The notes below the pieces were generated by a model. The model did no database searches. It had not been told where the DNA came from and was given only the letters and a program-made list of their open reading frames with translations. Both the position numbers and the translations under genes were made by a program. From Streptomyces roseofulvus (GTDB lineage: Bacteria > Actinomycetota > Actinomycetes > Streptomycetales > Streptomycetaceae), in contig NZ_BAAAWE010000001.1 of assembly GCF_039534915.1 (NCBI RefSeq), forward strand, positions 7,316,001-7,380,000: a stretch of DNA of 64,000 nucleotides, written 5' to 3'. Each line of letters opens with the position of its first letter. Position 1 is the first letter of the stretch. Shown in pieces: positions 25,489 to 34,443 of this stretch.

Positions 25489-26800
25489 TCAGTGGTCATC
25501 GCGTACCGCGGGCCCGGACGCGCCGGAAGGCGCTGCCGAGAGCAGCCCCGCCAGGGACAGGACCATCTCCGCCTGGTAGCCGGCCGTACGCGACAGCGGC
25601 ATGGGCCGGGGGCGGATGGCCTTTTCCGCCCGGTGGCACCAGGCGATGAGGACGGCCTCGGTCTTCGCTCGCAGGGCCTGGAGCTGGTCGTGGTCCGGGG
25701 CGGCGGCGAGGAGCTGGTCGGCGTGCCGCAGGAGCATGCCGGCGGCGCGCGCCGGGACGAGGAGGACGAGGGCCTGGTCGCGGCTGGCCTGGGGGTTCTC
25801 CTGGATCTGCCGGATCATCCGGGGGGTGATCGAGCGGGCCTCCTTCGCGGAGGCCAGGAACACGGTCTCCTCTTCCGAAGCCGCTGCAAGCTCGGCGATG
25901 AGGTCGCCGAGGACGTGGAGGGCGTCTTCGAGTACGCCGACGGCTTCCTGGGGGGAGAGCCGGATGGGGTCGGAGTCCCACATCGGTACCTCGGGGAAGA
26001 GGTCGAGGCCGCCGTGCCGGGCGGTGTAATGGGCGCTGCTGGATCCGGCCGGCTCCCACTCGCGGTCGTCGCCCTTGCCGTGAGAACTGTCCGTCTCGGT
26101 GGTGGCGGGAGGTGCCAAGAGGTAGGCGCTTGGTCCGAAGGAGGGCAGTCCGATGCAGTCCGACGGGGTCTTCTCGACGCGCAGGCCTTACCGGGCCGCC
26201 AGGTCTCCCATGATCTCGGGGCGGGCGGGCGGGCTCGGTGCGGGAGGCCATCGCCCACACCCCGCCGGAGTCGCTGCCGTGAAGGGAGACGGTCAGCGCC
26301 GGCCGTACGGTGTCGATCACCCTCATGAGGGCACGGGTCTCCGGCAGGGGCGCGTCGAACGAGGGGGTGGGGAAGGTCCACTCGGGCTGGCAGCGGGCCT
26401 GGGGCCGGTACAGGCCGCGGTGGTAGTCCTCCAGCGTCGGCGGCCAGGTCTTCGCCCACCAGTCCTGGTTGGCGGCGACGCCGTCGGGGTCGGCGCATCC
26501 CACGAGGTGCCAGGAGACCTCCTCCCGCGCCTGGGGGCACTCGGTGAGGTACCGGGCCAAGGCGGTGACCACGGTCAGACCGATCGGTTCGTTCGGATGC
26601 GGGGCGCCGAGGACGAGGACGTGCTTGGGGCCGCCCTGGACGGTCAGCATCGTCATGGGCCTGCCCTCGCGGGAGCGGCCGATCTCGGACAAGGCGCAGA
26701 GCGTCGGGTGCTCGGCGGAGGTGTTCCGCAGCTCCTGGTCCAGCTCCTCCAGCGTGGGCGGCCGGTCGCCGATGTAGGGGGCGAACGTATCGGGGGTCAC
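25489..26800 (-). pseudogene. M14 family zinc carboxypeptidase, broken by frameshift and stop
   Basis: The 5' part is a convincing M14 domain: TMLTVQGGPKHVLVLGAPHPNEPIGL (zinc H-x-x-E region), VGCADPDGVAANQDWW, and TVSLHGSDSGGVWAMASRTEP (zinc His). At about 26215-26230 a GCCC-repeat shifts the frame, and the expected continuation (PEIMGDLAAR) meets TAA at 26188-26190 before continuing GLRVEKTPSDCIGLPSFGPS to the natural end at 25489. Two lesions argue for a true pseudogene rather than one sequencing error. GTG 26800 overlaps the upstream stop by four bases. Confidence 0.75.
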
Positions 26801-27126
26801 GACCAGCCCTCCACGCGCAGAGCGCCGTGGGCCGGCCCCGGCATGTGGGGCTCATAGCGGTAGACGCGGGTGCTGGTGCTGGTGCCTGCCGTGGCGTTGG
26901 CCGCGTCGTGCTGCGGCTGCTCTTCGGCGTGCGGCTCCAGGTCCGGCACGGACGCGGAGGCGAGCCCGCGGGGGCTGCCGACCTCGTCGGCGATCAGACT
27001 TCCGGTCAGGGCGAGGCCGGCGGCGTTCATGCCGAGGAGCATGAGCCCGGGGACGGTTTCGAGGAGGTCGAGGGCGGACCACCCGATTCTGGTGGCGGGG
27101 GCGGGTAAGCGAGCCATGCGGATCAC
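26797..27126 (-). CDS. small single-pass membrane protein, 109 aa
   Basis: No recognised family. A hydrophobic stretch is visible at about residues 18-42 (LDLLETVPGLMLLGMNAAGL), with a short second one (ALTGSLIAD), followed by a hydrophilic Thr/Ser/His-rich tail. GTG 27126 overlaps the upstream stop (GTGA) with GGAG nine bases before; ATG 27117 is an alternative. The gene overlaps the carboxypeptidase start, so it belongs to the same operon. Confidence 0.6.
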   Translation of the reverse strand: MIRMARLPAPATRIGWSALDLLETVPGLMLLGMNAAGLALTGSLIADEVGSPRGLASASVPDLEPHAEEQPQHDAANATAGTSTSTRVYRYEPHMPGPAHGALRVEGWS

Positions 27127-28049
27127 GGCAGCTGCTCCTTTCCGGAGGCAGACGTGGGGGCGATGAGGTCGGGCAGGAGTTCCCGGAAGGCGACCAGGGC
27201 GATGAGGTGCTGGTCGCTGCGGGCGCCGCACCGCTCACGCAGCTCGTCGACGCGGTCGAGGAACAGACCGCTGGGCCGAAGGTCTTGGGGAAGGTCGTCC
27301 TCCGTGGTGAGGCCGGCGAGGACGCGCAGGACGGCGAGGTCGGTCTCGGTGAGGTCCGGGGCGAGCATCGACACCGGAGGTGGAGAGACGTGGCCGCCCG
27401 CGAGCAGGGCGGTGGCCCTGCGGGCAGCGGTCGGGGCGCCGAAGCGGCGGCCGATCGAGGTCAGGTGCCGGCGGACGATCCCGACAGGCAGGCCCAGCTC
27501 CTCGGCGATCTGCGCGTCCGACGCCCCGGTGAGCAGGAGTTGTCCGACCCGCAGCTGGGCCGAGGTGAGCGGGGATGGCCTGGCCGGGGCGGCGGTGCGG
27601 ACCGGCGCCGTCGCAGCGGCCGGCGGTTCGGCTGGCGCGGGAGCGGCGCGGGCGGTCAGGAGCCGGAGGTCGCGGTGCAGGTCGGCGGGGGAGGTGACCC
27701 CCTGGCCGGGGGGCACGGCCCAGTGGACGTCCAGGCCGCCGGTCGTGGTCAGCGGGGGGATGCCTATGGACCTGCCCTTCGGCATGACCCGCACGCCGTG
27801 GGGCCAGTCGGCCGGGAGGATGGAGTCGGACGGCAGGAGGAAGTGCCAGGTCCGCGTGGTGCGGTTGGCGAGGACGGGGCCGGTGCGCGGCCCCAGCGCG
27901 GTCAGCGCCGGGCGGGCGAGGTCGGCCGGGACGCGGATCGCGGTGAAGTCCTCGTCGCAGCGGGCGGGCAGGGTATGGCTGCTGTCCGGCATCCAGTGGG
28001 GCATGTCCCAGCGGCTCAGGACCGGACGAGGTCGGGCCCTGGTCGTCAC
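27123..28049 (-). CDS. HTH (LuxR-like) regulator with PrimPol-like N-terminus, 308 aa
   Basis: A LuxR/sigma-4-like HTH is at about residues 165-225 (LTSAQLRVGQLLLTGASDAQ, IAEELGLPVGIVRRHLTSIG). The N-terminal half (TGPVLANRTTRTWHFLLPSD, MPKGRSIGIPPLTTTGGLDV) resembles the non-catalytic DNA primase/polymerase-like domain found in Streptomyces regulators; that match is loose. A second helical domain follows the HTH. GTG 28049 overlaps the GH15 stop. Probably a DNA-binding protein acting on this operon or elsewhere. Confidence 0.65.
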   Translation of the reverse strand: MTTRARPRPVLSRWDMPHWMPDSSHTLPARCDEDFTAIRVPADLARPALTALGPRTGPVLANRTTRTWHFLLPSDSILPADWPHGVRVMPKGRSIGIPPLTTTGGLDVHWAVPPGQGVTSPADLHRDLRLLTARAAPAPAEPPAAATAPVRTAAPARPSPLTSAQLRVGQLLLTGASDAQIAEELGLPVGIVRRHLTSIGRRFGAPTAARRATALLAGGHVSPPPVSMLAPDLTETDLAVLRVLAGLTTEDDLPQDLRPSGLFLDRVDELRERCGARSDQHLIALVAFRELLPDLIAPTSASGKEQLP

Positions 28050-29932
28050 GACTCCGCTCCCGCCGGCTCGGCGATGCTGCAGGTTTCGAGGGTCGTGATT
28101 TCGGCGGTCGCGTCGAGGTGGGCGATGTGGCTGAACGCCTGCGGGAAGTTGCCGAGCTGGCGGCCGGTATAGGGGTCGTACTCTTCGGCGAGCAGGCCGA
28201 GCCCGTTGCGGACGGCGAGCAGGCTGGCCAGGGCGGTGCGGGCGTCGTCGGGCCGGCCGATCCGGGCGAGGGCCTCGGCCAGCCACCCCGTGCAGATCAG
28301 GAACCGGCCCTCTTCACCGGCGAAGCCGTCGGGCCCGACCTCGCCAGCGTGGGTCCGGTAGCGCAGCAGGAACCCGTCGTCAGTGCCCAGCTCGCGCTGG
28401 ACCGCCTCGACGGTCCCGATGAAACGCTTGTCGTCGCCGGGCAGGAAACCGGCGAGCAAGCCGTGCAGGAGCGAGGCGTCCAGCTCCCGTGACCCGTACG
28501 ACTGGGTGAAGGCGTTGCGGTCGGCGTCGTAGCCGTGCTCGCACACCTCGGCGTGGATCTTCTCGCGCAGTTCTCGGAACCGGGTCAGGGGGCCGTCGGC
28601 GTGGCCGGCCTCGATGGTGCGGACGGCACGGTCGATGGTCGCCCAGGCCATCAGCTTGGAGTGGGTGAAGTGCCGTTCGGGCCCGCGCATCTCCCAGATG
28701 CCCGAGTCCGGCTGGTCCCAGACCTGCTCCAGCTCGGTGGCGAGCGTGACGACGAGCGAGCCGAGACGCCGGGCCCAGCTGCTGTCGGCCAGGGCAAGCT
28801 CGTGGAGTTCGATGGCGAGTTCGCCGTAGACGTCGACCTGGAGCTGGTTCGCGGCGGCGTTGCCGATGCGGACCGGCGTCGATGCCTCGTATCCCGGCAG
28901 CCAGTCCAGCTCGCGCTCGGGCAGCTCCGTCTCGCCGCCGACGCCGAACATGATCTGCAGGCGGCCGGCGCTGCTGACGGCCTGCGCCGCCCACATCGCC
29001 CAGGCGAACGTCTCGCGCAGGTAGCCGTACCGGCGAAGGGCACCAGCGGCGAAGGCGCCGTCGCGCAGCCAGCCGAAGCGGTAGTCGAAGTTGCGGGTGC
29101 CGCCGATCTCTTCCGGCAGCGAGGTGGTCGGAGCTGCCACGATCGCGCCCGTCGGGGCGTAGATGAGCCCGGCCAGGGTGAGCAGGGAGCGGACGACATC
29201 CTCGCGGTCCGGTCCGGTGTAGGTGCAGCGGGCCGCCCACGCCTCCCAGAAATCGAGGGTGAACTGCAGCAGGGCGTCATCGACGGGGACGGGCGGCGGG
29301 CTGTCCACGCCCTCCCGCCACGAGAGTCCGAAGGCGACCGACTCGCCTTCGGCGACGGTGAAGTCCGCGACCAGATCGGCGCCTTCGACGCGTACATGGG
29401 CGTCGGCGTCGAGCCACAGCCGGGCGTCTTCGCCCTGGGGGAGGTCGATCGCGTGCCGCCGGTCGAAGACGCTGATCCGGGGCACGGTGCGTCCGTAGTC
29501 CGGGCGGGCCCGCAGCAGCGACCGCATGGTCACCTTGCCGGTCACGCCGGTCACGATCCGCACCAGGCGCGGGGACCCGCCGCCGGGCACCATGAAGTCG
29601 CGGACGGTGGCCGTGCCGGTGTCGCAGACCCACGTGGTCTCAAGGGCAAGGGAGTTGCCCACGTACCGGCGGCCCGAGCCAGGGACGGCGGTGCCCTCCA
29701 TGAGCGCGGCGGGTGCGATCTGCCAGAAGCCGTGGTCCTCGGTGCCCAGGAGGCTGGCGAAGACGGCGGGGGAGTCGAAGCGCGGCATGCACAGCCAGAC
29801 GGCGGCGCCGTCCCGGCGGACCAGGGCGCTGCCCTTCTGGTCGCTCAGCAGCCCGTGGTCCTCGATCCGCGGGCCGGCTGCGAGCGGGTGGCCGGCGGTG
29901 TGCTGGCGGGGGATGTAGGGGAGGGCGGTCAC
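28046..29932 (-). CDS. glycoside hydrolase family 15 protein, 628 aa
   Basis: GH15 enzymes hydrolyse alpha-glucosides (glucoamylase, or trehalase in actinobacteria). The N-terminal beta-sandwich starts RIEDHGLLSDQKGSALVRRD with LCMPRFDSPAVFASLLG; the catalytic barrel has TTSLPEEIGGTRNFDYRFGW (first catalytic region, RNFDYRFxWLRD) and LICTGWLAEALARIG near the end. The second acid is expected near EGRFLICTGW or the downstream EEYDP. No signal peptide, so it is cytosolic. GTG 29932 overlaps the DUF5999 stop. Trehalose or glycogen breakdown is the likely role; the link to the surrounding regulators is unclear. Confidence 0.9.
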   Translation of the reverse strand: MTALPYIPRQHTAGHPLAAGPRIEDHGLLSDQKGSALVRRDGAAVWLCMPRFDSPAVFASLLGTEDHGFWQIAPAALMEGTAVPGSGRRYVGNSLALETTWVCDTGTATVRDFMVPGGGSPRLVRIVTGVTGKVTMRSLLRARPDYGRTVPRISVFDRRHAIDLPQGEDARLWLDADAHVRVEGADLVADFTVAEGESVAFGLSWREGVDSPPPVPVDDALLQFTLDFWEAWAARCTYTGPDREDVVRSLLTLAGLIYAPTGAIVAAPTTSLPEEIGGTRNFDYRFGWLRDGAFAAGALRRYGYLRETFAWAMWAAQAVSSAGRLQIMFGVGGETELPERELDWLPGYEASTPVRIGNAAANQLQVDVYGELAIELHELALADSSWARRLGSLVVTLATELEQVWDQPDSGIWEMRGPERHFTHSKLMAWATIDRAVRTIEAGHADGPLTRFRELREKIHAEVCEHGYDADRNAFTQSYGSRELDASLLHGLLAGFLPGDDKRFIGTVEAVQRELGTDDGFLLRYRTHAGEVGPDGFAGEEGRFLICTGWLAEALARIGRPDDARTALASLLAVRNGLGLLAEEYDPYTGRQLGNFPQAFSHIAHLDATAEITTLETCSIAEPAGAES

Positions 29933-30123
29933 GCGGCCACCGCCGTCGTGGGGCGGTGCGGGGCGATGATCCGGCCGTCGGGCAGCAGCTCGCCGGTGTC
30001 CTCGAAGAGCAGGACGCCGTTGCACAGCAGGGTCCAGCCCTGCTCGGGGTGGCTCGCGACCGGCTTGGCCGCCTCTCGGTCGGCGGAGTCAGCGGTGGGG
30101 CAGGCGGGTTGGTGCTGGCACAT
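29929..30123 (-). CDS. DUF5999 family protein, 64 aa
   Basis: Small conserved Streptomyces protein of unknown function. The signature MCQHQPACPTADSADREAA, then SHPEQGWTLLCNGVLLFEDT and LLPDGRIIAPHRP, spans the whole length. Cys2, His4 and Cys8 at the N-terminus could bind metal. It overlaps the GH15 start by four bases, so the two are translationally coupled. Confidence 0.9.
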   Translation of the reverse strand: MCQHQPACPTADSADREAAKPVASHPEQGWTLLCNGVLLFEDTGELLPDGRIIAPHRPTTAVAA

Positions 30124-30184
30124 GAGGCAGTCCTTGAACGAGAAAAAGGGGACAGAGGCGAGCGAGACCGGACGCGGCTGGGGG

Positions 30185-30976
30185 TCAGGCGGACCGGCGG
30201 TGATCGGGGCCTGGGACCTGTTCGGCGGCGAAGCCGTGCCGCGGCTGGGCCGCCGCGGTCCGCCGGCCCCAGCTCACGCGGTACGGGCGGCCGGGCTGTG
30301 TGGGCTGCGTGATCCACAGGGGGGCGTAGCCCTCGCGGTCGGCGAGGAAGCGGGCCGCGACGAGCGCTTCCTCGCGGTCGGCGATGTCGAGGTGCCGGGT
30401 GGGGGAGTGCCTGGTGGCCGGGGCCGCCAGGCGGTAGCCGCTGAGCAGGGGCACGATCAGCCACCGCCCGGTCTCCGGCGGACGCGGGCGCTGGGCGTGC
30501 AGGGCGGCGAGGTCGGCGGCGAACGGGCGGGGGCCGAGGATCTGCCGTTGCCAGGCGTGCCGGATCAGCGAGGGCCGCGTCGTCGCCCCAAGCCTGGCGG
30601 AGGTTTTCTCCAACAGGTAAGTGGCCTGGTGGGAGGCCGTTCCCCGCTGGCGTGCGTAGGCGGTGAGGGTCTTGCCGGCGGCGAGCGTACGGACCAGGTC
30701 GAACGCGTCCGCGTCCAGGAGGAGCGGGTGGAGCAGAGGGGGCGGTGGCACAGCGCCGCAGGCGTAGCCGTGGTGGACGAGCTGCGGCCGGACTGCGGCC
30801 TCCAGACCGAAGTGGCGGGCGATCTGGTCGAGCCGGGACCGCACGCGCGCGACGGTCCCCAGTCTGAGTCGGGCCGCCACCTCCGGATCCCTGTGGCCTT
30901 CGGCGATGAGCTCCAGAACCTGCCGGTCCAGGGGAGGCAGAGAAGCCGTGACGAGCGAGGGCGTGAGGGTGGTCAT
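30185..30976 (-). CDS. HTH DNA-binding protein, 263 aa
   Basis: Two LuxR-like HTH units are visible: PPLDRQVLELIAEGHRDPEV with ARLRLGTVARVRSRLDQIA (about residues 15-55), and AYARQRGTASHQATYLLEKT (about 105-125). The C-terminal ~80 residues (GRWLIVPLLSGYRLAAPA, GYAPLWITQPTQPGRPYRVS) form an unknown domain. The ATG overlaps the stop of the upstream winged-helix gene (ATGA). Confidence 0.6.
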   Translation of the reverse strand: MTTLTPSLVTASLPPLDRQVLELIAEGHRDPEVAARLRLGTVARVRSRLDQIARHFGLEAAVRPQLVHHGYACGAVPPPPLLHPLLLDADAFDLVRTLAAGKTLTAYARQRGTASHQATYLLEKTSARLGATTRPSLIRHAWQRQILGPRPFAADLAALHAQRPRPPETGRWLIVPLLSGYRLAAPATRHSPTRHLDIADREEALVAARFLADREGYAPLWITQPTQPGRPYRVSWGRRTAAAQPRHGFAAEQVPGPDHRRSA

Positions 30977-31605
30977 GCCGCTCCCACCGAGGTCTCGTCT
31001 ATAGCGGGGTCCTGCTGGAGACCGGGAGCGCTCACGCGGGCGGCGGCGTCCAGGACGACGGCGCTCCCGCTGGCGCGGATCTCCACCAGCTTCCTCGCGG
31101 CCAGGTCCGCGAGCGCCAGGTCGACGTACACGGCCGGCACCCGAAGGCGCCTGGCCAGCGACCTGCGGGGAACCCGGGCGGCGGGCTTCAGCGCCCCTGC
31201 CCGGATGAGCCGTTCGATCTCGTTGGCGACCGTCCCGACCGAGGGGCAGGGGGCGAGCGTCTCGCGCAGCGCCCGCAGCATCTCCCGGCCCTGGCCGACG
31301 AGGACGCACGCCTGGGCGTAGGTGCCCCGGACCGACTGCTCGGGCGGGGTGAGCGCCGCGATCCACATGTCCCACCGGGCCCGGTCGGCCGGCGAGTCCG
31401 TCGTGTCGCGCCGGGTCCGGGCCAGGCTGAGCCACGGCTGCGTCGAGGCATAGATGTGGTGGTGCGCCTCCGCGACGGCCGCCGCCGGCCAGGCGCGGCG
31501 GTGGGTCACCTGCCGCAGCGCGGCGAGGTCTTCTTTCAGCTTGGTCGCCGTCCGTACGACGGCCGGGTCCGCCGGTCGGGGGAGAGGAAGAAGGAACACG
31601 GTCAC
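30973..31605 (-). CDS. winged-helix (GntR-like) protein, 210 aa
   Basis: The C-terminal half carries a winged helix (VGTVANEIERLIRAGALKPA, RRSLARRLRVPAVYVDLALA, RKLVEIRASGSAVVL). The N-terminal half is helical with HHHIYASTQPWLSLARTRRD. GTG 31605 overlaps the stop of the 58-residue ORF (GTGA). One of several winged-helix genes in this operon. Confidence 0.6.
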   Translation of the reverse strand: MTVFLLPLPRPADPAVVRTATKLKEDLAALRQVTHRRAWPAAAVAEAHHHIYASTQPWLSLARTRRDTTDSPADRARWDMWIAALTPPEQSVRGTYAQACVLVGQGREMLRALRETLAPCPSVGTVANEIERLIRAGALKPAARVPRRSLARRLRVPAVYVDLALADLAARKLVEIRASGSAVVLDAAARVSAPGLQQDPAIDETSVGAA

Positions 31606-31778
31606 TCCGAGGTCGAGAGCGGGGCGGCGGCGCGGTCGGCGAGGAAGCCGGTGCAGGACGGAAACCCGTTCCGCCTGGTCTGGAAGGCAGGCGCCGGCTT
31701 CTTCTGTCTGTGCCGGGCGCTCGCACCCGCCAGGCCGAGCGGCAGCAGGGCGGCGATCACGGTGAAGGCGTCGGTCAC
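31602..31778 (-). CDS. small protein with N-terminal hydrophobic segment, 58 aa
   Basis: A short frame joined by 4-base GTGA overlaps to the genes on both sides. It reads VTDAFTVIAALLPLGLAGAS, then a basic Arg/Lys/Gln segment. The overlap geometry on both ends and the full use of the space strongly support a real gene. The first 20 residues could be a membrane anchor or signal; function unknown. Confidence 0.6.
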   Translation of the reverse strand: MTDAFTVIAALLPLGLAGASARHRQKKPAPAFQTRRNGFPSCTGFLADRAAAPLSTSE

Positions 31779-32494
31779 GGCTCAGCCCCCGCTCGTGCGG
31801 CGGAGCCGACGAGAACGTGCAGCGCGCGCTCGACGACGTCGGGGTACTCCGCCCACGTCCACCCGCCCCGACGCATCGCCACCTGCAGATCGGCCAGGAG
31901 AAGAGCCTCCCGGGCCTCCCGGGACGGGTCGAGGACGTACGTCCCGGGCCTCTCGGCCGCCTGGTGGCGGCGCAGCAGCCCCTCCAGCGTGAGCTGGAGG
32001 AAGGCGAGCTGGATCGTCGTCCGTGACGTGTCGAACTCGATGGCGAGGGACTGCTGGGGCGGCATTTGCTCGCCGGGCTGGTAGGTGTGGTCGGTGAGCC
32101 GCTTCCGGATCGCCTGCACGACCTCGTCGGTCGCGGTGCTGGTGCGGTGGGCCGGCTGGCCTTCGGGCCCGAGGGCCCGCACACCGGGAAACCCGTCGAG
32201 CGTGACCAGGCCCTCGTCGCGCAGGACACGGGTCACGGCCGTGGTCATGAGGTGGGTCTCGCCGAAGCGGGTCCGCAGGCCGGTCTGGGTACGCACCGTC
32301 CCGGGCCGCCAGACGCCCGAGCGCAGCTCCTCGCGCAGGGTGAGGAGCATCGGCTGGTCGGGCCCCGCTCCCATTCCGCGGACGCGGGGGAGCTGTGGCG
32401 TACCGGATCTTGCCCGGCCGGGCGCGGGCATACGGGGATCCGCTGCGGAGAGCGCCGTGCGAGTGCTTCTGCGCATCGTCGAAGAGGACCTCAT
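31775..32494 (-). CDS. GntR-type regulator with two winged-helix units, 239 aa
   Basis: Two GntR HTH domains in tandem: LLTLREELRSGVWRPGTVRT with MTTAVTRVLRDEGLVTL (about 50-105), and VVQAIRKRLTDHTYQPGEQM with SRTTIQLAFLQLTLEGLL (about 125-185). The C-terminal tail has a few helices but no standard GntR effector domain. Start may be ATG 32494, or TTG 32500, which would overlap the upstream stop (TTGA). Tandem GntR HTHs in one chain could bind an asymmetric or long operator. Confidence 0.7.
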   Translation of the reverse strand: MRSSSTMRRSTRTALSAADPRMPAPGRARSGTPQLPRVRGMGAGPDQPMLLTLREELRSGVWRPGTVRTQTGLRTRFGETHLMTTAVTRVLRDEGLVTLDGFPGVRALGPEGQPAHRTSTATDEVVQAIRKRLTDHTYQPGEQMPPQQSLAIEFDTSRTTIQLAFLQLTLEGLLRRHQAAERPGTYVLDPSREAREALLLADLQVAMRRGGWTWAEYPDVVERALHVLVGSAARAGAEP

Positions 32495-32496
32495 GG

Positions 32497-32658
32497 TCAA
32501 GGCGCTCCCTTCTGGTCGTCGTGGGCGTGCTGGTCATTCGGTGGTGGCGCTGTCCCCGCGTCGGCGCGGCGCCGGCCCGGCAGGCGGGGCACGATCTCCA
32601 CGAGGAAGAGGACCGCGCCGCAGAACCCGGCGACGAACAGGGCTCCCCACAAGGTCAT
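32497..32658 (-). CDS. small single-pass membrane protein, 53 aa
   Basis: MTLWGALFVAGFCGAVLFLV forms one membrane helix, followed by a basic and then polar C-terminal tail ending in QHAHDDQKGAP. ATG 32658 is preceded by GGAGGAG at 5 bases. The stop overlaps the probable TTG of the GntR gene. No family recognised. Confidence 0.6.
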   Translation of the reverse strand: MTLWGALFVAGFCGAVLFLVEIVPRLPGRRRADAGTAPPPNDQHAHDDQKGAP

Positions 32659-32938
32659 CGCTCTCCTCCGTGTCTGCTGGCGGCTGCCACACGAAGCGGG
32701 CGGCCAGAACACCGCCCCCGCTTCGGCTGACAGTCATATCGGTGCAAAAGGGGTGCTTTTGGGGTGGGGGATGCCGTGTCGGCCCCAGGCTCCCGGTACC
32801 GGTGAGGGGGAAGGGCCGGCCGCGAGCTCCCCCATGGAGGTGCGGCCGGGGCGCGGACGGGTGCGCCGCCTCCCTCGGGCGAGGAAGGCCCCGGTTCAGG
32901 TCCGCGCCGTCAGGACGGCGCGGGACGTCCCCTCCGCG

Positions 32939-33411
32939 TCAGGCGGTGGCGGGCTGGGTCTCGCGCTCGGCAGCCCGTACGGCTTCGGCCGCGGCCTTCT
33001 CCAGGGCGTCGTTCAGCCGCTCGGCCCGCGGGTCTCCCAGGGCCTCCCGGATCCGCAGGTCCCCGAACCGGTCCCAGTACCGCCGGGCCGTCTCGTTGCC
33101 CATGATCATCGAGGCGTAGAGGCGGAGCTGGCGCCCGCTCACGCGGCCGAGCCGGTCGCGCAGGCTGAGAGTGCAGATCAGGTGGTTGGCGGACATCAGC
33201 CCCATGTACTCCTCGGCCTTCATGCCGGCGGGCGCCCACATCGCCGCCACGGCGGGTCCGTGGAGACCTTCTCCAGCCAGTCGAGCTGGTTGCGGGCGAG
33301 GGCGATGTCGACCCGCTCCCGCTGGTGCTTCGCCTCCTGGCGCAGGCGGGCCACACCGACGCCGGCCACAGCCGCGCCCGCAAGCAGTACCGCCGCGGTA
33401 CCGAGCTTCAT
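32939..33411 (-). pseudogene. DUF6082 family protein, interrupted by a frameshift
   Basis: DUF6082 proteins are small membrane-anchored Streptomyces proteins often near natural-product loci. The first part (MKLGTAAVLLAGAAVAGVGV anchor, then QLDWLEKVSTDP) and the second part (AAMWAPAGMKAEEYMGLMSA, LICTLSLRDRLGRVSGRQL, RRYWDRFGDLR) together match the family end to end. They are in different frames: after GACCC at about 33250-33255 one base is missing relative to an intact gene. It could be a pseudogene, a sequencing error, or ribosomal frameshifting. Confidence 0.7.
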
Positions 33412-33427
33412 CGGAAAGTCCTTTCTC

Positions 33428-33835
33428 TCAAGGGGTGCTGGTGGTGTTTCCGCCCAGATCGGGCGGAGTGGAAGGGCCGGCGTCCAGGGCGGACAGCAGC
33501 CCGGTAACGAGGCGCGCGAGGTTCTGCGCCCGGCGGACGACGGTGCCGGTCGTGAGGACGAACGGCGGCACCGCGGACGTCAGCGGCTGGCCGAGCCGCC
33601 CGTGCGCCTCGCCGAGGACGGCCAGCGTGCGGTCGGGAGAGTCCGGCCGCACACCGGCCTGGACCGCGTCGCGCAGACGCTCCCCGTACGCGTTGAGCTG
33701 GTGCACCGCGGCGACGGCCCGGTCCAGCGACGGCCGGTCCTCACCGTCCGGCGCCCACGCCAGAACCTCCTCCGCGAGCGCCCGCGCCTTCTTCCGGAGG
33801 CTCACGGCTGCGTCCGGAGCGGCAGCGGCGGTCAT
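33428..33835 (-). CDS. DUF6415-like protein, 135 aa
   Basis: Helical protein resembling DUF6415 natural-product biosynthesis proteins: LRKKARALAEEVLAWAPDGE, AVAAVHQLNAYGERLRDAVQ, LAVLGEAHGRLGQPL and VVRRAQNLARLVTGLLSAL. The family match is by general layout only. ATG 33835 overlaps the upstream DUF6624 stop (ATGA). Function unknown. Confidence 0.5.
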   Translation of the reverse strand: MTAAAAPDAAVSLRKKARALAEEVLAWAPDGEDRPSLDRAVAAVHQLNAYGERLRDAVQAGVRPDSPDRTLAVLGEAHGRLGQPLTSAVPPFVLTTGTVVRRAQNLARLVTGLLSALDAGPSTPPDLGGNTTSTP

Positions 33836-34443
33836 GCCGCGCCCACGAGGGCAGCGGGTGCCGTGTCGCCGAAGCACGGGCTTGCTGTCAGGCGGTCGCG
33901 CAGTCTGCGCAGCGCGAGGCCGGCGGGCGGGAGTCCCACCGCGGACCGGCGCGCGTCGAGGTCGCCGGCCGGTTCGGACACCGCCTGCCGCTGGGGCCCG
34001 TCGGGGCCGAGACGGTACTGGGTGCCGTAGAGCTGTGGCAGGTCGGCGTTCACGAGACACCGGTCGTAGAGGTGAGCCCACTGCCGAAGGGAGGCGGTGC
34101 CCCGGTCCACGGCGTCGTACATCAGCCGGGAGGCGAGCCGTTGGACGTCGGCCCGGGTGTCGGCGCGAAGGGCGAGACGCCACGCGGCCCTCGCACCTTC
34201 CTCGCCGACGAGCGGCACGCCCGGCCAGCCGTAGTCCGCGACGGCTCGCGCCAGGACCGCGGCGTTGCCGTGATCGATGTGGCGGGCCGCGCCGATCTGC
34301 TGGTCGGCCGGCTGCATCCGGGCCAGCCGGGCCCAGTGCTCGTCAGCCTCCTTCGCCCGGGCGACCAGCTCGCGCGCGAGGTGGGGGTGCATCGGGGCGG
34401 TACTCATCACGCTCCGGGTCTGGTGCAGGCGGTCGGCGCTCAC
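33832..34443 (-). CDS. DUF6624 family protein, 203 aa
   Basis: The family signature is clear: AARHIDHGNAAVLARAVADY, GWPGVPLVGEEGARAAWRLA, ADTRADVQRLASRLM, then LYDRCLVNADLPQLYGTQY. Function unknown. GTG 34443 overlaps the upstream GntR gene stop by four bases; ATG 34407 is an alternative. Member of the same minus-strand operon. Confidence 0.75.
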   Translation of the reverse strand: MSADRLHQTRSVMSTAPMHPHLARELVARAKEADEHWARLARMQPADQQIGAARHIDHGNAAVLARAVADYGWPGVPLVGEEGARAAWRLALRADTRADVQRLASRLMYDAVDRGTASLRQWAHLYDRCLVNADLPQLYGTQYRLGPDGPQRQAVSEPAGDLDARRSAVGLPPAGLALRRLRDRLTASPCFGDTAPAALVGAA

